From NCBI GenBank assembly GCA_002499945.1, contig DKYP01000075.1, positions 1 to 23,150 on the forward strand: DNA of 23,150 nucleotides. The letters are read 5' to 3'. The stretch comes from Lachnoclostridium sp. UBA7097 (lineage in GTDB: Bacteria; Bacillota; Clostridia; Lachnospirales; Lachnospiraceae). Positions 7,087-13,741 of the stretch are shown here, one piece after another; positions within the stretch are counted from its first letter, which is position 1; every line of letters starts with the position of its first letter. The notes beneath the pieces were generated by a model, which saw only the letters and a program-made list of their open reading frames with translations, made no database searches and was not told the origin of the DNA. Made by a program: the position numbers and the translations under genes.

Positions 7087-8631
7087 ATGTATAACAGGAT
7101 AAAGGAAATGCAAAGCAAATTCATTAAAAAGTTACAGATTAAGAAGATATGGTTTTTTGTAGTTAAAAATGATGTTGTAGCAAAAATATATTTATCCTTT
7201 ACATTTGTACTTGTGCTTACAAGCCTGCTTACAGGAATTATATTTATCAGGTTATACAGGCAGAATTATATACGTTCACATGCAGAACTTCTTACAAAAC
7301 AGGGGAAAAAGATTGCCAGGCGGGTAGCAAGGTTTGAGAGGAACGGAAAGATTGAGCAGTTTTTAAAGTACAGTACATATATTGATGAGATTGAAAGCGC
7401 AGAGAATACTGATGTGTGGATAATTTCCAATGAAAATGCCAGCAAACCGCTGGACAGGGAATATGCCAACGGGACTGCTTCTGGCAGCCTTACAGATGAT
7501 ATGTATGATGTAATATATAAAGCATATGAAGGAAAAATCTCTTCAAGTTCAAGTTATGATGATATATATGGCATGGCGGCATTAAGGGTTGCAGTCCCTG
7601 TTTTTGATAAAAACACAGGTGAAACCAGTGGTGTTGTTATGATGGTATCAATGATTGACAAGCAGACAATGGGAATAGACAAAGGCACTTACCTTATAAT
7701 ATCAAGCCTGCTTTTATCATTTTTAGTATCATTTGGTGTTGCATTCCTGTTTTCACAGTATCTTTCAAAACCGCTTGCCAAGATTAGCAGGAACATAAAC
7801 AGGATTTCAAAAGGGGATTATTCCCCGGTAAAGCCGAGGAAGCCTGAAACACAGCTGGGAAGGATTGAAACCACACTTGACAGGCTTGCCAAACAGCTTG
7901 GGCAGGCAGAAAAGGAAAGGGAAAGCTTAGAGCAGGTCAGAAGGGATTTCTTTGCCAATGTGTCACATGAATTAAGAACACCAATTACAGTTATACGTGG
8001 ATATGCAGAAACACTTAACGACGGGGTTATTACAGAACAGCATGCCATAGAGGACATGTACCAGCGTATGTTATCTGAATGCCAGGGCATGGAAAGGCTT
8101 GTAGGTGATTTATTTATACTCTCTAAAATGCAGAACCCGGATTTCCAGGTTGAGAAAGAGCCAGTAAGCCTTATGCAGGTATTTGGTGATATAAGCCGTA
8201 GTGAAAAGGTTATAGGCAAAGAAAAGAATATACAATTTATGGAAAATTTTCCTGGAAATGACCCATGTATGATGCTTGGCGATTACGTGCGCCTGCGCCA
8301 GATGTTCCTTATAATAATAGACAATGCAGTTAAATTCTCACATGAAAATGGGAATATAACAACAGAAATATATAAGAAAGATGAAAAACTCCATATAAGT
8401 ATTTCAGATGAAGGGGTTGGAATCTCTAAAGAAGAATTGCCTTATATATTTGAGAAATTTTATAAATCAAAACTGAAACAGAATGAAAAAGGGACAGGGC
8501 TTGGACTGATGATTGCAAAGCAGATAGCACTAAAACATGACGGGGTACTTACAGTACAGAGCGAAAAAGGGAAAGGGACAACATTCTTCTTTGAGTTTGA
8601 TGAATGTACATCAATGGAGGGCTATGAGTAA
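7087..8631 (+). CDS. Sensor histidine kinase (HAMP, HisKA, HATPase)
   Basis: A 514-residue membrane kinase partnered with the upstream regulator. Two membrane helices (about residues 35-60 and 205-230) flank an extracellular sensor domain of roughly 145 residues. A HAMP linker follows, then the phosphorylated His294 in FFANVSHELRTPITVIRGYA. The ATP-binding domain has the N-box IDNAVKFS, the G1 box SDEGVGISKEELPYIFEKFY and the G2 box GTGLGLMIAKQIALKH. The sensor shows no ligand motif I recognise. I start at the ATG at 7087, eight bases after AGGAAGG; a GTG at 7078 overlaps that ribosome site. The arrangement resembles PhoR/ResE/WalK-type kinases, but the signal cannot be told from sequence. 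Confidence 0.94.
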   Translation: MYNRIKEMQSKFIKKLQIKKIWFFVVKNDVVAKIYLSFTFVLVLTSLLTGIIFIRLYRQNYIRSHAELLTKQGKKIARRVARFERNGKIEQFLKYSTYIDEIESAENTDVWIISNENASKPLDREYANGTASGSLTDDMYDVIYKAYEGKISSSSSYDDIYGMAALRVAVPVFDKNTGETSGVVMMVSMIDKQTMGIDKGTYLIISSLLLSFLVSFGVAFLFSQYLSKPLAKISRNINRISKGDYSPVKPRKPETQLGRIETTLDRLAKQLGQAEKERESLEQVRRDFFANVSHELRTPITVIRGYAETLNDGVITEQHAIEDMYQRMLSECQGMERLVGDLFILSKMQNPDFQVEKEPVSLMQVFGDISRSEKVIGKEKNIQFMENFPGNDPCMMLGDYVRLRQMFLIIIDNAVKFSHENGNITTEIYKKDEKLHISISDEGVGISKEELPYIFEKFYKSKLKQNEKGTGLGLMIAKQIALKHDGVLTVQSEKGKGTTFFFEFDECTSMEGYE

Positions 8632-8669
8632 AGCTTGTAGCTTTTGGGGTTTAAAAATTGCTAAATCTA

Positions 8670-8824
8670 ATTAATGGGCTGGCAATTCCAAAGTGGTTTT
8701 ACGGACAAGCACGTTTTCACTTGGATGGGCCACGCAACGGCGCATAAAGCACCAAACTACGGTGCTTAAACGCCGGCGGTCCCATACAGCTGTCCTTTAA
8801 AACCACATTTGGAATTTGCCAGCC
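8670..8824. repeat. Fold-back (inverted repeat) element, copy 1
   Basis: A 148-base region folds on itself. The left arm 8677-8707 (begins GGCTGGCAATTCC) pairs with the right arm 8791-8824 (ends GGAATTTGCCAGCC) over about 29 base pairs, with a few one- or two-base bulges. Inside, further pairs are nested: ATGGG/CCCAT (8725-8729 with 8781-8785), CGGCG/CGCCG (8738-8742 with 8771-8775) and AAGCACC/GGTGCTT (8747-8753 with 8761-8767), the last with a 7-base loop. The first 23 bases (8670-8692) recur in reverse complement at 21781-21803, and the right arm recurs at 21505-21536 with one mismatch. It starts about 40 bases after the kinase stop. It may be a MITE/REP-like mobile repeat or a structured RNA. 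Confidence 0.8.
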
Positions 8825-8826
8825 AG

Positions 8827-8949
8827 TTTACTTTTTGGCAGTTTGTAAAAACACTTTCTGCTAAAACTTTAATTAAGTGGCATTGCATCTGGACGTTGCA
8901 CGCAACAGCGCATAATATGCCTTTGTACAAATATTCCAAAAAAGTAAAA
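8827..8949. repeat. Fold-back element, copy 2, in tandem with copy 1
   Basis: Directly after copy 1, TTTACTTTTTGG (8827-8838) pairs with CCAAAAAAGTAAA (8936-8948) with one bulged base, and CAGTTTGT continues imperfectly into ACAAATATT. The interior carries CACGCAACAGCGCATAA at 8899-8915, matching CACGCAACGGCGCATAA in copy 1 (8731-8747) at 16 of 17 bases. The 13 bases before each motif also align without gaps at several positions. A short hairpin GTTGC-AC-GCAAC lies at 8895-8906. The arms differ from copy 1, so this looks like a related but diverged unit. It ends next to the 6S RNA promoter. Confidence 0.6.
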
Positions 8950-8957
8950 ATTTATAG

Positions 8958-8986
8958 TTGTAATTTCAACAAAAAATGTATATACT
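8958..8986 (+). promoter_or_regulatory. Promoter of the 6S RNA gene
   Basis: TTGTAA at 8958-8963 and TATACT at 8981-8986 are 17 bases apart. The predicted start falls near 8993-8995, just before the conserved 6S start at about 9000. Confidence 0.7.
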
Positions 8987-8993
8987 ATATTGT

Positions 8994-9181
8994 AGAAAGA
9001 TTTCCTGGGGTGTTCGATACTCCTGACATTTTGAACCTACACCTATTGATTGGGATTCCTACATTTTTGTTATTAATGCCAGGCCTCCTGTGAGTGGAAG
9101 GCAGAGATACAGATGCGGTTGCCCACCTGGCTTAACTGCTAGGACTCAAAATTCAGGAACCGGCATTTTGGGGTCTTTGTA
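8994..9181 (+). ncRNA. ssrS: 6S RNA
   Basis: This non-coding stretch matches the known 6S architecture at both ends. The 5' end reads ATTTCCTGGGGTGTTCG, close to the E. coli 6S start with its conserved TGTTCG. The 3' end reads CGGCATTTTGGGGTCTTTG, close to the E. coli 3' end. The two ends pair as the closing stem (AAAGATTTC with GGGGTCTTT, including G-U pairs). The length, about 185 bases, is normal. 6S RNA imitates an open promoter, binds the housekeeping RNA polymerase and holds it back in stationary phase. A good promoter sits upstream and a strong terminator at 9200-9225 downstream, so it is an independent unit. It has no GGAAGCAGC-like loop, so it is not SRP RNA. The exact mature ends are estimated. 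Confidence 0.88.
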
Positions 9182-9199
9182 AATTTGTTTTTTCTGTCA

Positions 9200-9225
9200 G
9201 GGGCTTGTAAACAAGCCCCTTTTTT
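9200..9225 (+). terminator. Rho-independent terminator after 6S RNA
   Basis: GGGGCTTG (9200-9207), loop TAAA, CAAGCCCC (9212-9219), then six Ts: a textbook intrinsic terminator. It separates the 6S RNA from the aldolase gene. Confidence 0.93.
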
Positions 9226-9273
9226 GATAGAATTATAGAATTGTAATACAGTAAAAACAAAGGAGGCAACAAG

Positions 9274-10248
9274 ATGGCACAGAGGGGAGATTTATTAACA
9301 TTCCGCCCGGATATAAAAGTAGTAGATGCAACTATAAGGGATGGAGGGCTTGTAAACGACTTTTATTTTACAGATGATTTTGTCAGGAATTTATATAAAA
9401 CTAATGTAAAGGCAAGAGTTGACTATATGGAATTTGGATACCGTGCTGACAAAGAAATGTTTGATACAGACAGCTTTGGCAAGTGGAAGTTCTCATCAGA
9501 TGATGATATACGTGATATTGTTGGTGATAATAATACAGAGCTTAAAATTGCAATTATGGCTGATACAGGACGGTGTAATTATAAAGAAGATATACATGAA
9601 CGCAGCGAAAGCCCGGTTGACCTTGTACGCATAGCTACATATGTAAATACAATGCCAGCTGCACTTGATATGATAGATGATGCCCATAAAAAGGGCTATG
9701 AAACAACATGTAATATAATGGCTATATCCAATGCCAAAGAGTCCGATATAGCAGCTGCACTTGAAATGCTTGGACAAAGCCCGGTTGATGGTATATATAT
9801 TGTAGACAGTTATGGTTCAATATACCCGGAGCAGGTAAGGGTTATTGCAGAGCAGTATATGGAGATTGGTGAGAAATATGGTAAATATATTGGAATCCAT
9901 GCCCATAATAACCAGCAGCTTGCATTTGCCAATACAATAGAATCATGTGCACAGGGGGTTTCTTATCTTGATGCAACCATGAGCGGCATGGGGCGTGGTG
10001 CAGGCAACTGTCCTATGGAACTTCTGCTTGGTTTCCTCAAGAATCCTAAGTATAAGTTATTTCCTGTAATCCAGTTTATTGAGAAAAATGTTGTTCCTTT
10101 AAAGGAAGAAGGCATGGAATGGGGATTTGATATACCATACCTGCTTACGGGACATCTGAACCAGCACCCAAGGGCTGCTATTGCGGCAATGAAAGAGGGA
10201 CGCAAGGATTATTCAGGATTTTATAAAGAGATAATTGATAAAGACTGA
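9274..10248 (+). CDS. DRE-TIM metallolyase family protein, 4-hydroxy-2-oxovalerate aldolase-like
   Basis: A 324-residue TIM-barrel protein of the HMGL-like (DRE-TIM) superfamily. The family signature appears as VVDATIRDGGLVNDF (Asp18, Arg22, Asp23), with Gly-Gly where others have a Glu, as in 4-hydroxy-2-oxovalerate aldolases. The metal-binding pair is GIHAHNNQQLAFAN (His209, His211), and MSGMGRGAGNCPMELL is the glycine-rich loop near the C-terminal end. The chemistry should be a metal-dependent retro-aldol or Claisen-type step on a 2-keto acid, but the substrate is not known. No acylating acetaldehyde dehydrogenase, the usual partner, is next to it. GGAGG lies eight bases before the ATG. It has its own terminator, so it is likely a single-gene unit. 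Confidence 0.82.
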   Translation: MAQRGDLLTFRPDIKVVDATIRDGGLVNDFYFTDDFVRNLYKTNVKARVDYMEFGYRADKEMFDTDSFGKWKFSSDDDIRDIVGDNNTELKIAIMADTGRCNYKEDIHERSESPVDLVRIATYVNTMPAALDMIDDAHKKGYETTCNIMAISNAKESDIAAALEMLGQSPVDGIYIVDSYGSIYPEQVRVIAEQYMEIGEKYGKYIGIHAHNNQQLAFANTIESCAQGVSYLDATMSGMGRGAGNCPMELLLGFLKNPKYKLFPVIQFIEKNVVPLKEEGMEWGFDIPYLLTGHLNQHPRAAIAAMKEGRKDYSGFYKEIIDKD

Positions 10249-10259
10249 TACAAATATTA

Positions 10260-10299
10260 CAAGCCCTGCATTATATTATGGATTGCAGGGTTTGTTTTT
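10260..10299 (+). terminator. Intrinsic terminator after the aldolase-like gene
   Basis: CAAGCCCTGCA (10260-10270) pairs with TGCAGGGTTTG (10284-10294), with one G-T pair and a 13-base loop, followed by TTTTT. It lies just before murI. Confidence 0.85.
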
Positions 10300-10318
10300 G
10301 TAAGGATTGGAGATTTAT

Positions 10319-11104
10319 ATGGAAAAGTGTATAAAACCTGTAGGTGTATTTGATTCTGGTGTTGGCGGGATAAGTGTTTTAAGGGAACTTGTAAAACAGA
10401 TGCCAGGTGAGGATTTTATTTATCTCGGAGATTCTGTACATGCACCATATGGAACGAAGCCATTAGATGAGGTAAGGAAACTTACAATAGATAATGTCCG
10501 TTTTCTTCTGGAGAAGGGGGCTAAATCAATAGTGGTTGCCTGTAATACTGCTACAAGTGCTGCTGTTGCAAGACTGCGGGAGATGTACTCGGATGTGCCG
10601 CTTGTAGGCATAGAGCCTGCAATTAAGCCGGCAGTCCTGCATAAAAAGGATTCGTGCATAGTTGTTATGGCAACTCCAATGACCTTAAAACAGGAGAAAT
10701 TCCAGAAGCTTATGCATAATTATGATAACATGGCTGATATAGTGCCGCTTCCATGCTCGGGGCTTATGGAGTTTGTGGAACGTGGCATACTGGACGGAAT
10801 GGAATTAACAGAGTATATTACAAAGCTTCTGGGTTCTGTAAGACGCAGCCGGATTGACTCCATAGTGCTTGGATGTACGCATTACCCATTTGTCAAGGAT
10901 GTAATACAGAGGGTTGCAGGAAACAGGGTTTTAATATTTGATGGTGGTGAAGGGACTGCACGTGAAATGAAACGCAGGCTTTCAGAGGCAGGGCTTTTAA
11001 ATAACAGCGGGAAGGCTGGCAATGTGAAGTTTATAAACAGCCTTAATACAGAAGAGGAGATAAAACTCTGCCAGTTTCTTCTTACATATGGTGATAAAAA
11101 TTAA
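10319..11104 (+). CDS. murI: Glutamate racemase
   Basis: A 261-residue cytoplasmic enzyme that converts L- to D-glutamate for peptidoglycan. The cofactor-independent two-cysteine mechanism is supported by both catalytic cysteines: Cys75 in VVACNTATSAAV and Cys186 in VLGCTHYPFV. The N-terminal block is VGVFDSGVGGISVL (Asp12, Ser13), and YLGDSVHAPYGTK is also typical. The start at 10319 is supported by a GGAG six bases upstream; a TTG at 10307 would overlap that site. It is the first gene after a terminator and may open a long plus-strand unit, with the MATE gene 26 bases downstream. Confidence 0.97.
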   Translation: MEKCIKPVGVFDSGVGGISVLRELVKQMPGEDFIYLGDSVHAPYGTKPLDEVRKLTIDNVRFLLEKGAKSIVVACNTATSAAVARLREMYSDVPLVGIEPAIKPAVLHKKDSCIVVMATPMTLKQEKFQKLMHNYDNMADIVPLPCSGLMEFVERGILDGMELTEYITKLLGSVRRSRIDSIVLGCTHYPFVKDVIQRVAGNRVLIFDGGEGTAREMKRRLSEAGLLNNSGKAGNVKFINSLNTEEEIKLCQFLLTYGDKN

Positions 11105-11130
11105 TATAAGAAAGCAGGTAGTATAATATT

Positions 11131-12480
11131 ATGTCACAGGAAAGTAAAAGTTTTTATAGAAAGACGTTAGCCCTTGTAATTCCCATGGCATTGCAGAACC
11201 TTATTAATGTAGGGATTTCTTCCATTGATGTTATTATGCTTGGCAAGGTAGGGGAAAAGGTGCTTTCGGGTGCTTCCCTTGGCGCACAGGTGCAGTTTAT
11301 AATGGGGCTTCTGCTTTTCGGGGTTACATCAGGTGCTGCCGTGCTTATGGCACAATACTGGGGCAAGCGTGACATGCATTCAATTCAGACAATATTTGCA
11401 ATAGCAATTAAAATAGCATTTGTGGCAGGGATAGTATTTACATTGGCGGCATTACTGGCGCCGCAGGTCCTTATGTCATTTTTTACCAGTGATAGTGAAG
11501 TCATGGAAAATGGTGTTATGTATCTCCGGGTTGTATGTTTTTCATATATACCTAATGCACTGGTAATGGTCTACCTTAATTCCATAAGGAGCATGGAGAA
11601 AGTGGGTATAGGTTTAGTAACATATATATTTTCACTTATTACCAATGTAATAGTTAATGCAATCCTTATTTTCGGATACCTGGGTTTCCCTAAGCTTGGT
11701 GTAATGGGTGCTGCTGCCGGTACTGTTGCAGCAAGGGCAGTTGAATTTATTGTAGTATTAATATATGATAAAAAATTTAATGATGTATTTACATTCCATT
11801 TTAAATATCTTAAAATTAAAAATAAAGGGCTTGCCAGTGACTTTTTAAGGATTTCTTCGCCTGTAATTGCCAATGAACTTATGTGGGGCATAGGGCTTTC
11901 AACAATGACTGCAATATTCGGGCATCTTGGAAGTGCCGCTGCTGCCGCCAATTCAGTGGCACAGGTATGCCGCAACCTTGCAACAGTTATAGCATTTGGT
12001 GTTGCCAATGCTGCCGCTGTCCTTGTTGGTAAAGTTATAGGTGAAGGAAAGAAAGACCTTGCAAAAGTTTATGGAGGGCGTTTTATAAAGTTATCTATCG
12101 GGACAGGGGTTTTTGGAAGTATAGTTATACTTTGTGCAAGGCCGGTTATACTATCAGTGCTTGTATTATCAGATGATGCAAGGGAACTGTTATCAGTAAT
12201 GATTATAATAATGTCATACTATGTAATAGCGCAGGCTTATAATACAACACTTATTGTTGGCATATTCAGGGGCGGCGGTGATACAAGGTTTGGATTTTTC
12301 CTTGATTTTATATTTATGTGGGGTGTTTCAATAGTTATAGGTTTTATAGCTGCATTTATATTAAAACTGCCAGCAGTAGCAGTTGCTTTTATACTTTACT
12401 GTGATGAGATTATAAAAATACCTGTTTCAACCTGGCGTTATAAGACATATAAATGGCTTAATGATGTAACACGTACATAA
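11131..12480 (+). CDS. MATE family multidrug/cation antiporter
   Basis: A 449-residue integral membrane protein with about twelve hydrophobic helices, the usual size for MATE transporters. The N-terminal half has ALVIPMALQNLINVGISSID followed by VIMLGKVGEK and the ASLGAQVQFI block. The second half begins near ISSPVIANELMWGIGLSTMT and includes IFRGGGDTRFGFFLDF, a conserved MATE loop. The family exports drugs, metabolites or flavins using Na+ or H+ gradients; the substrate here is unknown. The ribosome site is weak (CAGGTAG about 14 bases upstream), so it may depend on translation of murI. The Rrf2 gene follows 26 bases after its stop. Confidence 0.93.
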   Translation: MSQESKSFYRKTLALVIPMALQNLINVGISSIDVIMLGKVGEKVLSGASLGAQVQFIMGLLLFGVTSGAAVLMAQYWGKRDMHSIQTIFAIAIKIAFVAGIVFTLAALLAPQVLMSFFTSDSEVMENGVMYLRVVCFSYIPNALVMVYLNSIRSMEKVGIGLVTYIFSLITNVIVNAILIFGYLGFPKLGVMGAAAGTVAARAVEFIVVLIYDKKFNDVFTFHFKYLKIKNKGLASDFLRISSPVIANELMWGIGLSTMTAIFGHLGSAAAAANSVAQVCRNLATVIAFGVANAAAVLVGKVIGEGKKDLAKVYGGRFIKLSIGTGVFGSIVILCARPVILSVLVLSDDARELLSVMIIIMSYYVIAQAYNTTLIVGIFRGGGDTRFGFFLDFIFMWGVSIVIGFIAAFILKLPAVAVAFILYCDEIIKIPVSTWRYKTYKWLNDVTRT

Positions 12481-12506
12481 GTAAATGTGTTTATGGAGGA
12501 GATGTT

Positions 12507-12938
12507 ATGAAAATATCAACTAAGGGCAGGTATGCAATAAGGGTTATGATTGACCTGTCAGAGCACAATTCAGGTAATTTTATAACTTTAATGGATATAG
12601 CAGAAAGGCAGGGGATATCTGAAAAGTATCTTGAATCAATAGTTTCTGTACTTAGCAAGAATGACTTCCTTATATCACTACGTGGAAAGGGCGGCGGATA
12701 TAAGCTTGCAAGGCAGCCGGAGGAGTATACTGTAGGGGAGATATTAAGGCTTACTGAAGGTTCATTTGCACCTGTTGCATGTCTTGAGAAGAAACCAAAC
12801 AGATGTGATAAAGCGCTGCATTGTAAGACGCTTAAAATGTGGGAGGGTTTTGAAAAGGTTATTAGTGAATATTTTGACAATATTACTATTGCGGATTTAC
12901 TTGGAGATGGATATTTTGTAGATAATTATGTGATATAA
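12507..12938 (+). CDS. Rrf2 family transcriptional regulator with IscR-like cysteines
   Basis: A 143-residue DNA-binding protein. The winged helix-turn-helix (1-80) is typical: MKISTKGRYAIRVMIDLSEH, DIAERQGISEKYLESIVSVL and the wing LRGKGGGYKLAR. Three cysteines (Cys92, Cys100, Cys106, next to His105) occupy the place where IscR and NsrR bind a 2Fe-2S or 4Fe-4S cluster. The spacing is CX7CX5C rather than IscR's CX5CX5C. It is therefore probably a sensor of iron-sulfur, redox or NO status. A GGAGGAG site lies five bases before the ATG. It stands immediately before the ThiF-type and tetrapyrrole genes and is a good candidate for their regulator, which is inference. Confidence 0.9.
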   Translation: MKISTKGRYAIRVMIDLSEHNSGNFITLMDIAERQGISEKYLESIVSVLSKNDFLISLRGKGGGYKLARQPEEYTVGEILRLTEGSFAPVACLEKKPNRCDKALHCKTLKMWEGFEKVISEYFDNITIADLLGDGYFVDNYVI

Positions 12939-12994
12939 TACCAGAAGCAGATAGTAATTTATGGTACCAGTGTTATATAGAAATGAGGGGCAGA

Positions 12995-13741
12995 ATGGAA
13001 TTTGGAAAAGAGCAGCTTGAAAGGTATTCACGCCATCTTGTTATAGATGAAATTGGCAAAGAGGGACAGCAGAAGCTTTTTAATGCCAGGGTTTTTATTG
13101 CTGGTGCAGGAGGGCTTGGTTCGCCTGCTGCCCTTTACCTTGCAGCAGCAGGTACAGGGACTTTAGGCATTGCTGACCCTGACAGGGTAGAGCTTTCAAA
13201 CCTGCAAAGGCAGATAATGCATACAACAGCAGGGCTTGGGATGCCAAAGGCGGAGTCTGCAAGGGATGCAGTAACGGCTGTTAATCCTGCGGTTAATGTT
13301 AATATATATAAAGAGTTTATAGATAAAGATAATATAATGGAATTGATAAAGGATTATGATTTTATAATAGATGCAACAGATAACTTTCCGTCAAAATTCT
13401 TAATTAATGATGCATGTGTAAAAGCTGGTAAAGCATTTTCACATGCAGGGGTGTCACGTTTCCAGGGGCAGCTTTTTACTTATGTGCCAGGAAGCCCGTG
13501 TTACAGGTGTCTTTTTAAAGAGCCTCCGCCAGAAGGCGCAGTACAAACACCCAGCCAGGCAGGGATTGTTGGTGCAGTTTGTGGTGTTATAGGAAGCCTG
13601 CAGGCTATGGAAGCTATTAAATATATTACAGGTACGGGGGAACTGCTTAAAGGCAGGCTGCTGGTATTTAATGCATATACAATGCAGTTCCGGACTGTAA
13701 AATTCCAGAAGGATGTGGATTGTGCAATATGTTCTGTATAA
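12995..13741 (+). CDS. ThiF/MoeB/HesA family E1-like adenylyltransferase
   Basis: A 248-residue enzyme of the ubiquitin-E1-like family, which adenylates the C-terminus of small sulfur-carrier proteins (ThiS, MoaD). The opening EQLERYSRHLVIDEIGKEGQ is characteristic. The nucleotide loop is GAGGLG (37-42), followed by IADPDRVELSNLQRQIMHTT and IIDATDNFPSKFLIND. Two CxxC pairs, Cys169/Cys172 and Cys243/Cys246, should hold the structural zinc. There is no rhodanese domain and no carrier gene next to it, so ThiF, MoeB and cysteine-pathway roles cannot be separated. The ATG at 12995 is preceded by GAGGGG; an in-frame ATG at 12983 overlaps that site. Its end overlaps the start of hemA. Confidence 0.9.
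   Translation: MEFGKEQLERYSRHLVIDEIGKEGQQKLFNARVFIAGAGGLGSPAALYLAAAGTGTLGIADPDRVELSNLQRQIMHTTAGLGMPKAESARDAVTAVNPAVNVNIYKEFIDKDNIMELIKDYDFIIDATDNFPSKFLINDACVKAGKAFSHAGVSRFQGQLFTYVPGSPCYRCLFKEPPPEGAVQTPSQAGIVGAVCGVIGSLQAMEAIKYITGTGELLKGRLLVFNAYTMQFRTVKFQKDVDCAICSV

Noticed and set aside
8632..8830. Integron attC site
   Set aside because: The long imperfect palindrome is suggestive, but I see no GTTRRRY-type core sites at the ends and no integrase or gene cassettes nearby.
8809..9093. 94-residue open frame in the gap after the kinase gene
   Set aside because: It runs through the fold-back repeats, the 6S promoter and the 6S RNA itself, has no ribosome site, and contains no protein motif.
8994..9225. 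SRP RNA, tmRNA or a riboswitch for the downstream aldolase
   Set aside because: No SRP loop motif and no tRNA-like ends. The terminator at 9200-9225 could fit a riboswitch, but both ends match 6S RNA.
11571..12008. 145-residue frame opposite the MATE gene
   Set aside because: An antisense shadow of a long transmembrane protein gene with a full family match on the other strand.
10249..13000. Cobalamin or other riboswitch ahead of the tetrapyrrole genes
   Set aside because: The gaps before murI, the MATE gene, the Rrf2 gene and the ThiF-type gene are all under 80 bases, too short to hold one, and none has the B12-box pattern.
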